This document shows, piece by piece, positions 51,222 to 59,512 of a DNA stretch of 64,000 nt (its first letter is position 1; each line of letters begins with the position of its first letter). The DNA is from an uncultured Monoglobus sp. GTDB taxonomy: Bacteria; Bacillota; Clostridia; Monoglobales; Monoglobaceae. Both the position numbers and the translations under genes were made by a program. The notes under the pieces were generated by a model, which was given only the letters and a program-made list of their open reading frames with translations, was not told where the DNA came from and searched no databases. Location of the stretch: positions 1 to 64,000 of the forward strand of contig CANQKC010000012.1 of NCBI GenBank assembly GCA_947624305.1, given 5' to 3'.

Positions 51222-52622
51222 TCAGATCTGTATTTTTACCCATTTTCCCGCCTTGAACCTTATCGCCGCGAATATGTATCTCGCCACTTGATCGCCGACG
51301 ACGCCCATCCATATTCCCGCGATTCCCAAGCCGAAAGTATAGCCGAACAGATACGAGACAGCGGTTCTGATAATAGTGACGCTCACGGTCGAGGCGAGCG
51401 CGGTGTAAAGCGTGTCGCCCGCGCCGCGCAGACAGCCCATATAGATTACCTGCCTGATCTGGAACAGCACAACGACGATTATTATATGCATTATCGAGAT
51501 GCCTATGTCCACGATCTCAGGCTCCTTAAAGAACATGCGCATAAGCAGTCCCGCGCCGAAGAAGTAAATAACAGCCAAAACTATCGAGATCAGCCCGCCT
51601 ATCATCTGGCATGCGGAGCCGTATTCTTTCGCCTTGTCGGGCTTGTTCTCGCCGAGGCTCCTGCCGATAAGCGCGACCGCAGCCGACTGAAGACCGTCGC
51701 CGAACGAGAATGAGAGGCTCATTATGTTCATGCCCACCTGGTGCGCCGCCATTGCCGCGGTTCCTTGACCGGCCGCCATGATCGCGGTGGCCATAAAGCC
51801 CACGCGCATGAGCATTTGCTCAAAGAACACGCTGTAACCCACTCTTACCAGACTTTTCAGCGCGCTCAGCGTCGGACGGATCTTTTTTTTGATTATAAAA
51901 AGGATATTCAAAAAGCTTCCGGGCTTGCTGATCGAGATTATGCTCATAACCGCCGCAACGACCGTTCCGAGTACCGTGGCATAAGCCGCTCCGGCAATCT
52001 CGAGAGCGGGAAAGCCGAAATGGCCGTTGATCAGAAGATAGTTAAATATGATATTGATAGTGTTTGACGTTATATTGGTGCGCATGGTTATCCTGGTATT
52101 TCCGGCGCCGCGCTGCGCGGAGTTTATGCCCATCTGAATACAATTAAACACCATGCCGCCCATGATTATCCTGTAATATGTAACGGCGCTGTCATGCGTT
52201 TCGGGCAGCGAGCCGCAAAGCGTCATGATCTGCGGCGCGAAAATAACAAGCGCAGTGCTCAGCACCGCCGCCAGAGCCAATATCAAAATAAACGTGGTGA
52301 ATAAAATCGAATTGGCGTCCTCCCTCCGCTTTTCGCCGAACCTTCTGGCAACCAAGGCGGACACCGAAACATTGATCGCGATAAACACCGAAAGGCCCAA
52401 AAATTTCGGCTGGGTGGTAAGGCCGACCGCGGCCACCGCGTTTGCGCCCAGAGAGCTCACCATGAGCGAGTCCACAAGGCCCGCGAACGCGACAAAAAAC
52501 GACTCAATAATAGCCGGCACCGCGATCGCAAGCGCCGTTGTCACGGTTTTCTTTTCGTAATTAAACAACCTCAAATTAAATTTACATCTCTTTTCAATCA
52601 ATCTGTAATAATTATAATACAA
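51222..52622 (-). CDS. MATE family efflux transporter
   Basis: Twelve-TM MATE pattern; FVAFAGLVDSLMVSSLGANAVAAVGLTTQP; MAAHQVGMNIMSLSF. Confidence 0.9.
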   Translation of the reverse strand: MYYNYYRLIEKRCKFNLRLFNYEKKTVTTALAIAVPAIIESFFVAFAGLVDSLMVSSLGANAVAAVGLTTQPKFLGLSVFIAINVSVSALVARRFGEKRREDANSILFTTFILILALAAVLSTALVIFAPQIMTLCGSLPETHDSAVTYYRIIMGGMVFNCIQMGINSAQRGAGNTRITMRTNITSNTINIIFNYLLINGHFGFPALEIAGAAYATVLGTVVAAVMSIISISKPGSFLNILFIIKKKIRPTLSALKSLVRVGYSVFFEQMLMRVGFMATAIMAAGQGTAAMAAHQVGMNIMSLSFSFGDGLQSAAVALIGRSLGENKPDKAKEYGSACQMIGGLISIVLAVIYFFGAGLLMRMFFKEPEIVDIGISIMHIIIVVVLFQIRQVIYMGCLRGAGDTLYTALASTVSVTIIRTAVSYLFGYTFGLGIAGIWMGVVGDQVARYIFAAIRFKAGKWVKIQI

Positions 52623-52672
52623 AAGCGCGGGATTGTCAAATAATTCCGCGCTTTATAAGCTCCGCTTTTATA

Positions 52673-54148
52673 TTACTTAAATTTACGTCCCGGCACAATG
52701 CTTTTCCAGAACTCGGGGGCCAGAAGAATGAGCATCGGATAGAGCTCAAGTCTGCCCGCGAGCATATCGAAGATCATGATGTACTTCGGGAATGCCGAGA
52801 ACAGCGAGAAGCTTTCCGACGGGCCCGCTCCTCCCAGTCCTGGGCCGATATTGTTTATCGTCGCGGCGATCGCGGAAAAATTTGTCGTGAAGTCATATCC
52901 GTCTACCGAGATCAGCAGCACCGACGCGGCGAACAAAAACGCGTAGGCGCAGATAAACACGTTTATCGAGCGTATCGTCTCGGGCGCGACCGTCTTGCCC
53001 TCGCTCTTTATGTTGACCACGCGCTTGGGGTGGAAAAACAGCGTTATCTCCTTGCGCACCGTGCGGAACAGTGTCATGAAGCGCGAAACCTTTATTCCGC
53101 CGCCCGTGCTGCCCGCGCAGGCGCCCATGAACATCAGGCCGAGCAGTATCATAACCGCGAACTGCGGCCACAGCGCCTCGTAATTTAACGTTGAAAAACC
53201 CGTGGTCGTTATTATTGAGGCCACCTGGAAGAACACATGCCGCACCTTGTCGGCAAGGCCCATATCCGGCATTGAGCCGGTAATATAGAGCGACGCGGTG
53301 ATGACCGCGGTCGCGATCGCGATGATTATCAGATAATAACGCGCTTCCTCATGCGACGCGGCGGCGCGGAACTTTCTTCTGTACAGCAGGAAGTACACCG
53401 CGAAATTGACGCCGAAAAGCATCATAAACACGCCGACCACCCATTGGATATACGGCGAGTAGCCCGCCATACTGTCAGCTTTTATTCCAAAGCCTCCTGT
53501 GCCCGCCGTGCCGACCGCGGTAGTCACCGCGTCAAATATCGGCATGCGGCCGATGATAAGGAACAAAAACTCCGCGACGGTCAGCGCGATATATATCGCG
53601 TAAAGCACAAACGCCGTCTCCCTTACCTTTGGCAGCAGCTTGCTCACCGTGGGGCCGGGGCTTTCGGCCTTCATTATGTTCATATGCGAGCCGCCGGTCA
53701 TCGGCAGAAGCGCGAGCAGGAACACCAAAACGCCCATTCCGCCGATCCAGTGCGTAAAGCTGCGCCAGAACAGCGACGCGTGAGACAGGGCCTCAACATC
53801 ATCAAGAATGCTGGCGCCGGTGGTGGTGAAGCCCGAGACCGTCTCAAACAGCGCGTTTGTAAAGTTCGGTATATCGCCGTTTATAACAAACGGCATGCAG
53901 CCGAAAAGACTCATAACTATCCATGTCAGAGCCGTAACAGCAAAGCCTTCGCGGGTATAAAACGTCAGATTTTTAGGCTTTTTGAATATCGAGATCCCGC
54001 CTATCGCCACGCAGACCAAGGCCATGATCAAAAACGAATAGGCCTGGGGCTCGCCGTATATCATTCCCACCAGAAACGGCAAAAGCAGCAGCGCGCCCTC
54101 GATATTTAAGATCCAGCCCAAAATATATGTAACAGCCTTAAAATTCAA
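52673..54148 (-). CDS. trkH: Potassium uptake protein, TrkH family
   Basis: ETVSGFTTTGASIL, GTAGTGGFG, STTGGGIKV-like CAGSTGGGIKVSRF selectivity loops. Confidence 0.92.
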   Translation of the reverse strand: MNFKAVTYILGWILNIEGALLLLPFLVGMIYGEPQAYSFLIMALVCVAIGGISIFKKPKNLTFYTREGFAVTALTWIVMSLFGCMPFVINGDIPNFTNALFETVSGFTTTGASILDDVEALSHASLFWRSFTHWIGGMGVLVFLLALLPMTGGSHMNIMKAESPGPTVSKLLPKVRETAFVLYAIYIALTVAEFLFLIIGRMPIFDAVTTAVGTAGTGGFGIKADSMAGYSPYIQWVVGVFMMLFGVNFAVYFLLYRRKFRAAASHEEARYYLIIIAIATAVITASLYITGSMPDMGLADKVRHVFFQVASIITTTGFSTLNYEALWPQFAVMILLGLMFMGACAGSTGGGIKVSRFMTLFRTVRKEITLFFHPKRVVNIKSEGKTVAPETIRSINVFICAYAFLFAASVLLISVDGYDFTTNFSAIAATINNIGPGLGGAGPSESFSLFSAFPKYIMIFDMLAGRLELYPMLILLAPEFWKSIVPGRKFK

Positions 54149-54259
54149 TTTTCAGTCCTCCCAACGTAGTGATCAGCGATTATTGAATAGATAATACGCG
54201 AATAAAGACGGCGATAAACATCAGGTTTTCCGCCCGCGCTCATTGGTATGTCTTGCTCA

Positions 54260-55663
54260 TCACTCGAAAATTTCCTCTATGCTGCTAAGACCCTTGCGAG
54301 TGGTAACGACTGTCACCGCGTCGCCCGGCTGCAGCGCGTCGTTTCCTCCGGGAATGAACGCTTTTCCGTCTCTGTAAATACAGGCCACGAGAAGGTCGCT
54401 TTTTAATTTAAGCTTCTTAAGCGGCTTTGAGGTGTGCTTAAGCTCGTCGTGCACGTTAAACTCTATAGCCTCAACCCTGTCGTTTGACAAATTATAAAGC
54501 GTGATAATATCGCTGCCCAGCGATTTCTTTTTGGCGCGGACATACTTGATTATCGTCTCGGCGGTCATGCGCCTCGGATAAACGACGCTGCCCAGCTCAA
54601 GCTCATTGATAACGCTTGAAAAATTAATGTGGTTGACCTTTGTTATCGCCTTGATACCGGGCGAGACCTTCATACCGTAGAGCGAAAGCAGCACGTTTTC
54701 CTCGTCAATTCCGGTCAGCGGTATAAGCGCGCCGGCGCTCGCCAGATCCTCCTGACTAAGCAGGGTCTCGTCGGTTCCGTTTCCGTTAACGATAACAACG
54801 TCGTCCGGCAGCAGCGTGCTGAGTTCTTCGCAGCGCGCGGGATTGATCTCGATGATCTTGACCTGCATTCCCGCGCGGGACAGGATCCGCGCCAGATAAA
54901 ACGAGGTTTTTCCGCCGCCGATGATCATCGCCGAGTTAACGTCTCTCGTTTCAACGTTTATCTTTTTGAAAAAGGCGAACGCGTCACGCGGGGTCGCGAT
55001 AAACGATATAATGTCGCCCGACCGCAGCTCAAAGCTGCCGTTGGGGATAGCGATCATATCGCCGCGCTCGACAACGCAGATGAGAATATTAAAATCCTTG
55101 TTGTTCTGGAAACTCGAAAGCCTCATGCCGTCAAGGTAATTGTCGGCGGGTATCTTGAACCTGATAAGCTCCGCCGAGCCCTTGGCGAACGAGTTGACCG
55201 AGATCGCCAGCGGGAAATGCAAAATTCTTGAGATCTCCCGCGCCGCCTCGAGCTCGGGATTGATGATTATCGAAATCCCCAGCTTGTCGCGCAGATACGC
55301 AAGCTCGTCGCTATAGTCGGGATCGCGCACTCTGGCGACCGCGGTGCAGTCGCCCACCTTTTTGGCGAGTGTGCAGCAAAGCAGATTGAGCTCGTCGCTG
55401 TCGGTCACGGCGATTATCAGGTCGGCGCTCTCAACGCCCGCCTCAATCAGCGTTCCGTAGCTCGAGCCGTTGCCCACAACGCCCATAATGTCGTAGGTCT
55501 CCGCCAGCTTTTCAACGACTTCGCGGTTCTTGTCAACGACCGTAACGTCGCAGCCTTCCTCGGTCAGCTTTCCCGCTATGGTGGAGCCGACCTTTCCGGT
55601 GCCGACAATAATGATTTTAAGTGTCTTAGACTTGTTTCCTCTGAATTTGTTTAGAATAGACAT
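54260..55663 (-). CDS. trkA: Trk system potassium transport protein TrkA
   Basis: Two RCK_N (KIIIVGTGKVGSTIAGKL; AMIIGGGKTSFYLARIL) and two RCK_C domains. Confidence 0.93.
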   Translation of the reverse strand: MSILNKFRGNKSKTLKIIIVGTGKVGSTIAGKLTEEGCDVTVVDKNREVVEKLAETYDIMGVVGNGSSYGTLIEAGVESADLIIAVTDSDELNLLCCTLAKKVGDCTAVARVRDPDYSDELAYLRDKLGISIIINPELEAAREISRILHFPLAISVNSFAKGSAELIRFKIPADNYLDGMRLSSFQNNKDFNILICVVERGDMIAIPNGSFELRSGDIISFIATPRDAFAFFKKINVETRDVNSAMIIGGGKTSFYLARILSRAGMQVKIIEINPARCEELSTLLPDDVVIVNGNGTDETLLSQEDLASAGALIPLTGIDEENVLLSLYGMKVSPGIKAITKVNHINFSSVINELELGSVVYPRRMTAETIIKYVRAKKKSLGSDIITLYNLSNDRVEAIEFNVHDELKHTSKPLKKLKLKSDLLVACIYRDGKAFIPGGNDALQPGDAVTVVTTRKGLSSIEEIFE

Positions 55664-55819
55664 AAACATTCCTCCCAAAATGCCGCAATTCTAATATCAA
55701 TAATATTATTTTACCATATATTGTTTTAAATATCAACATTTTCTTTTAAAAATTATAAGTTGACAAACCGGGGCCTGTTTTATATAATTTTTGTAGTATC
55801 AAAAAAAGAGGGATTGTTC

Positions 55820-56209
55820 ATGAAGATCATAAAATTCTATGGCAGCGACGAAAACAAAAAAGATTTTTTAAATAGCGGCGAGCCGCTTATGGCGGTAATT
55901 TCCCATGACTGCTCACACGCCGTGGTGTCATTGCTTGACGAGGGCTGCGAACACCACATACTTTTGGCGAAGGCCCTTGACAAATATAACATTGACGAAT
56001 ATTTCAGAATAATTTTTGACAGTGACGGCTGTGACTGGACATTTGTGTGCCCGCCCGATTATAAAAACATATCAAACAAGGAAAGGCGGATCACACGATT
56101 TTACGCGGACGGAGTTGACGCGATAACAGAATTTTTAAAAAGCGTCGGCTATGATGTTCCGATTGAGATCCCCCGCCGTTACCGGCGGCACATTGATTAC
56201 CTTAAATAA
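55820..56209 (+). CDS. Hypothetical protein, 129 aa
   Basis: ORF MKIIKFYGSDENKKDFLNSGEPLMAVISHDC... preceded by a GAGGGATTG RBS-like sequence; no family recognised. Confidence 0.6.
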   Translation: MKIIKFYGSDENKKDFLNSGEPLMAVISHDCSHAVVSLLDEGCEHHILLAKALDKYNIDEYFRIIFDSDGCDWTFVCPPDYKNISNKERRITRFYADGVDAITEFLKSVGYDVPIEIPRRYRRHIDYLK

Positions 56210-56213
56210 CATA

Positions 56214-56249
56214 AACAACGGCGGCTTTTATAAAAAGCCGCCGTTGTTT
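56214..56249. terminator. Hairpin between the 129-aa gene and tRNA-Cys
   Basis: AACAACGGCGGCTTTT-ATAA-AAAGCCGCCGTTGTT, T-rich on both sides. Confidence 0.75.
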
Positions 56250-56324
56250 TGGAGGCGCCACCCAGATTTGAACTGGGGCGTAAAGCTGTTGCAGAGCTCT
56301 GCCTTACCACTTGGCTATGGCGCC
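56250..56324 (-). tRNA. tRNA-Cys (anticodon GCA)
   Basis: GGCGCCATAGCCAAGTGGTAAGGCAGAGCTCTGCAACAGCTTTACGCCCCAGTTCAAATCTGGGTGGCGCCTCCA. Confidence 0.95.
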
Positions 56325-56374
56325 CTATAAATAAAGTATGATAAAAGACGCAAAAGTATGCGTCTTTTATCAAT

Positions 56375-56449
56375 TGGAGCGGAAGACGAGATTCGAACTC
56401 GCGACGTTCACCTTGGCAAGGTGACGCTCTACCACTGAGCCACTCCCGC
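56375..56449 (-). tRNA. tRNA-Gly (anticodon GCC)
   Basis: GCGGGAGTGGCTCAGTGGTAGAGCGTCACCTTGCCAAGGTGAACGTCGCGAGTTCGAATCTCGTCTTCCGCTCCA. Confidence 0.95.
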
Positions 56450-56452
56450 AAA

Positions 56453-56528
56453 TGGTGCCTCCGGGCGGAATCGAACCACCGACACGGGGATTTTCAGTCC
56501 CCTGCTCTACCGACTGAGCTACAGAGGC
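56453..56528 (-). tRNA. tRNA-Phe (anticodon GAA)
   Basis: GCCTCTGTAGCTCAGTCGGTAGAGCAGGGGACTGAAAATCCCCGTGTCGGTGGTTCGATTCCGCCCGGAGGCACCA. Confidence 0.95.
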
Positions 56529-56532
56529 ATGA

Positions 56533-56609
56533 TGGCGATCCGGATGGGGTTCGAACCCACGACCTCCAGCGTGACAGGCTGGCATTCTAACCAACTGAAC
56601 TACCGGACC
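56533..56609 (-). tRNA. tRNA-Asp (anticodon GTC)
   Basis: GGTCCGGTAGTTCAGTTGGTTAGAATGCCAGCCTGTCACGCTGGAGGTCGTGGGTTCGAACCCCATCCGGATCGCCA. Confidence 0.95.
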
Positions 56610-56614
56610 GAATA

Positions 56615-56690
56615 TGGTGGGAGTTATAGGGCTCGAACCTATGACCCTCTGCTTGTAAGGCAGATGCTCTCCCAGCTGAGCTAAACTCCC
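56615..56690 (-). tRNA. tRNA-Val (anticodon TAC), copy 2
   Basis: GGGAGTTTAGCTCAGCTGGGAGAGCATCTGCCTTACAAGCAGAGGGTCATAGGTTCGAGCCCTATAACTCCCACCA. Confidence 0.95.
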
Positions 56691-56706
56691 GCATAAAAAA
56701 AGATGT

Positions 56707-56782
56707 TGGTGGGAGTTATAGGGCTCGAACCTATGACCCTCTGCTTGTAAGGCAGATGCTCTCCCAGCTGAGCTAAACTCCC
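56707..56782 (-). tRNA. tRNA-Val (anticodon TAC), copy 1
   Basis: Identical in sequence to the 56615-56690 copy. Confidence 0.95.
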
Positions 56783-57004
56783 ACATCTTTCCATCACAGT
56801 GCCGCACGCGGCGACAACATTGATAATTATACATAGATTAAATGTAAAAGTCAAAAGCACTCACATCTGATTATAAGCGATTACAGTGAATTATTTAACT
56901 AAAATACCCTATTTTCTCTTAATTGCTAACTTTATCATATTTTTAAAATTTGTGCATTAACATTTTTTCCGCGAATATACATGTATGAAAGGCAGGTGTT
57001 TAAT

Positions 57005-57721
57005 ATGTTTAAAGCGATCAAATTTTCGGGAATTATCTGGCTGCTGACCGCAGTAATTATGACCGCAGCCGCCCTTGCGCTGCTGATTAAAGCAAACGCT
57101 CCTGAGCCGCTGCCGACGAACGCCGAAGGTTCTGCTCCGGTAATCGTAATTGACCCGGGCCACGGCGGTCAGGACGGCGGTGCCTCAAGCGGAGACACGC
57201 TTGAAAAGGACCTTAATTTGAGCGTCGCGCTCAAGCTCCGTGATGTGATCACCTCAGACGGCGGCGCGGCGGTAATGACCCGAGAGGGCGACGCGCCGGA
57301 CATTCCCGATACAAACGGAAAGTTCAACAAAAAAGCCGACCTCAAGTATCGGCTCAAAGTATTAAACGACGCAAACGCCGACGTTTTTATCAGTATTCAT
57401 ATGAACAAATTCACCGAGAGCAAATACAGCGGCGCGCAGGTGTTTTACTCCCAAAACAACGAGGAGAGCAAGACCTTGGGCGAGAATATCCAGCAGTCGC
57501 TGCGCGACAATATTGACCCAAACAACACAAGAGAAGCGAAGCGCAACGAGGCGGGCATATATATTCTCAAAAACGCCAATGTTCCCGCCGCGTTGGTTGA
57601 ATGCGGATTTTTGTCAAACCCCGAAGAGCTCGAAAAGCTCAAAACCGACGAATATCAACAAGCCCTGGCGGACGCGATATACAAAGGGATCAAAGAATTT
57701 ATGGACCGCAGTGACGAATAG
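57005..57721 (+). CDS. N-acetylmuramoyl-L-alanine amidase (CwlD-like)
   Basis: N-terminal TM; VIVIDPGHGGQDGGASSGDTLEKDLNLSVALKL; FISIHMNKF; ALVECGFLSNPEE. Confidence 0.9.
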   Translation: MFKAIKFSGIIWLLTAVIMTAAALALLIKANAPEPLPTNAEGSAPVIVIDPGHGGQDGGASSGDTLEKDLNLSVALKLRDVITSDGGAAVMTREGDAPDIPDTNGKFNKKADLKYRLKVLNDANADVFISIHMNKFTESKYSGAQVFYSQNNEESKTLGENIQQSLRDNIDPNNTREAKRNEAGIYILKNANVPAALVECGFLSNPEELEKLKTDEYQQALADAIYKGIKEFMDRSDE

Positions 57722-57722
57722 C

Positions 57723-58226
57723 TTATCTTGTTATATCATCAAATTTCGCGCCTATCAGCTCTTTCAGATCTATGGGGTTCATTTTTATCTGAACGCCGCG
57801 CTTGCCGCCGCTGAAATAGATTTGTTCAAGCGGCTCCGCCGACTTGTCGATTACGGTCGGGAACTGCTTTTTCATTCCGATCGGGCTGCAGCCGCCCCGG
57901 ATATAGCCGGTGACGCGGGTGATGTCCTTGACATGGATCATCTCAAGCGCCTTCTGCCCCGCGGCGGCGGCGCACTTTTTGAGGTCAAGCTCCTTCGCGA
58001 CCGGAACGACAAACACAAAATTTTCATGCGCCTTGTTCTCGGTCACGAGCGTTTTATAAACCATATCCGGGTCAAGCCCGAGCTTTCCCGCGACGGTCAC
58101 TCCATCGGTGAACTCGCCGCACTCGTAAAACATTACCTCAAACTCGAGCCCCGCGGACTCGAGTATGCGCATCGCGTTTGTTTTAACATGCTTTTTCGCC
58201 ATTTTTATCACCTTATTTTCCTGCAC
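57723..58226 (-). CDS. ybaK: YbaK/EbsC family Cys-tRNA(Pro) deacylase
   Basis: VYKTLVTENKAHENFVFVVPVAKELDLKK; GYIRGGCSPIGMKKQFPTVID; IYFSGGKRGVQIKM. Confidence 0.9.
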   Translation of the reverse strand: MQENKVIKMAKKHVKTNAMRILESAGLEFEVMFYECGEFTDGVTVAGKLGLDPDMVYKTLVTENKAHENFVFVVPVAKELDLKKCAAAAGQKALEMIHVKDITRVTGYIRGGCSPIGMKKQFPTVIDKSAEPLEQIYFSGGKRGVQIKMNPIDLKELIGAKFDDITR

Positions 58227-59467
58227 TCAAGATAATACCTTTTATCCGCCGCCACGCCCATCGAGAAGGTTTTTCGCGGCAGCGAGCCGTCCTTTATGAC
58301 GAACTCGAACAGTTGGCTCTTTTCCATCGGGTCGACCATGAAGCCGATAGTGTTCTCGGCGTCCGTGAGAGCTTCGACTACATCGTCGCCGTGTATATAA
58401 TCCACGCGGCCGCCGTTTTTTTCGATATACTCGTCCAGAAAATCCTGAACGGCTCCGACCGCGAGATTTCCCCCGCAGTCCTCAATATTCACCTCGCCGC
58501 GCGTTTCGCCGTATTTGTAACGTATCCTGTGGCCGCCGCGGCCATCGGCGGACGCGCGCGGATAGCGCTTATAAAGCGCACTCATCACGTCCTCGGGGTC
58601 AACGCCGAACAACACGCGCTGAATTGGCTCAAACTCAAGCGCGTCGTCGTGGATATTCTCAAGCTCGACCAGAGCGTACCGCGCCGGGTGCGTCTCGGCC
58701 TCCGCGTCGGTCAATCCCTTTTTGATTTCGTCCCAGCATGATCTCGCGGTCGCCAATGAGTGGTTGCCGTCGCCCACGGCGAACGCCATAACGTCCTTGC
58801 CGCTTAATCCGTATTTTTCATCAAACGCGGCTCTGTCCTCAAGCGCCGCGAGCGCATCCGCGATTCGCTCATGCTCGCTCTCGGGCACGAGGTATCCGGC
58901 GATCCTGCCGCCGCCCAGCATCAGATCAAAATCATAGAGCTTTCTGAAATCACGCTTTCGCGCGCTCAAAGGCTCGATCACCGATTTTTCGCGATCGTCG
59001 ATCAGCATCAAAATATGCGGCAGCTCGAGCGGAGCGTTTATGCGGATTTTTTTCCGCGGCGGAATACGCTCGATTATGGTTCCCTCGGTGGCGCGGATCT
59101 TCGAGTGCGAGCCGCGCCTGAAATCGTATTCCTCAAGATCGACCATGCCGATGATACCGCGGCGCGTCCTGCCGTTTGACTGCTCGCGCTCGACATACAC
59201 ATACGAGCTTTTAAGCTCCTCAAATATGCCCGAGGCGAGATATTCGCTCATCGCCGCGTTGATTTTTTTGATCCGATCAATGCCGCCCGGTTTATCAAGA
59301 TAAACCTCAGGGAAAATTATGTCGAGCGTTGAGGGGCTGCCGCCCGTGAGCTTCGCGGCCTTTTCCCAATATTCCGGCTCGGAGGTGTACTGGTCGCAGG
59401 CCACCACGCTCCATTTTTCAAAATCAATATTTTTCGGTATAAGAATATCCGCGGGTTTAAAAATCAT
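58208..59467 (-). CDS. DUF1015 family protein
   Basis: VACDQYTSEPEYWEKAAKLTGGSPSTLDIIFPEVYL; FAVGDGNHSLATA. Confidence 0.85.
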   Translation of the reverse strand: MIFKPADILIPKNIDFEKWSVVACDQYTSEPEYWEKAAKLTGGSPSTLDIIFPEVYLDKPGGIDRIKKINAAMSEYLASGIFEELKSSYVYVEREQSNGRTRRGIIGMVDLEEYDFRRGSHSKIRATEGTIIERIPPRKKIRINAPLELPHILMLIDDREKSVIEPLSARKRDFRKLYDFDLMLGGGRIAGYLVPESEHERIADALAALEDRAAFDEKYGLSGKDVMAFAVGDGNHSLATARSCWDEIKKGLTDAEAETHPARYALVELENIHDDALEFEPIQRVLFGVDPEDVMSALYKRYPRASADGRGGHRIRYKYGETRGEVNIEDCGGNLAVGAVQDFLDEYIEKNGGRVDYIHGDDVVEALTDAENTIGFMVDPMEKSQLFEFVIKDGSLPRKTFSMGVAADKRYYLECRKIR

Positions 59468-59512
59468 GTCATTCTCCTCATTAAATCGGGCGGTTATTAA
59501 CCGCCCGTAATA

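Noticed and set aside
56250-56782. Regularly spaced repeats resembling a CRISPR-like array
   Set aside because: The repeats are tRNA genes; no CRISPR array or cas gene was seen anywhere in the window.
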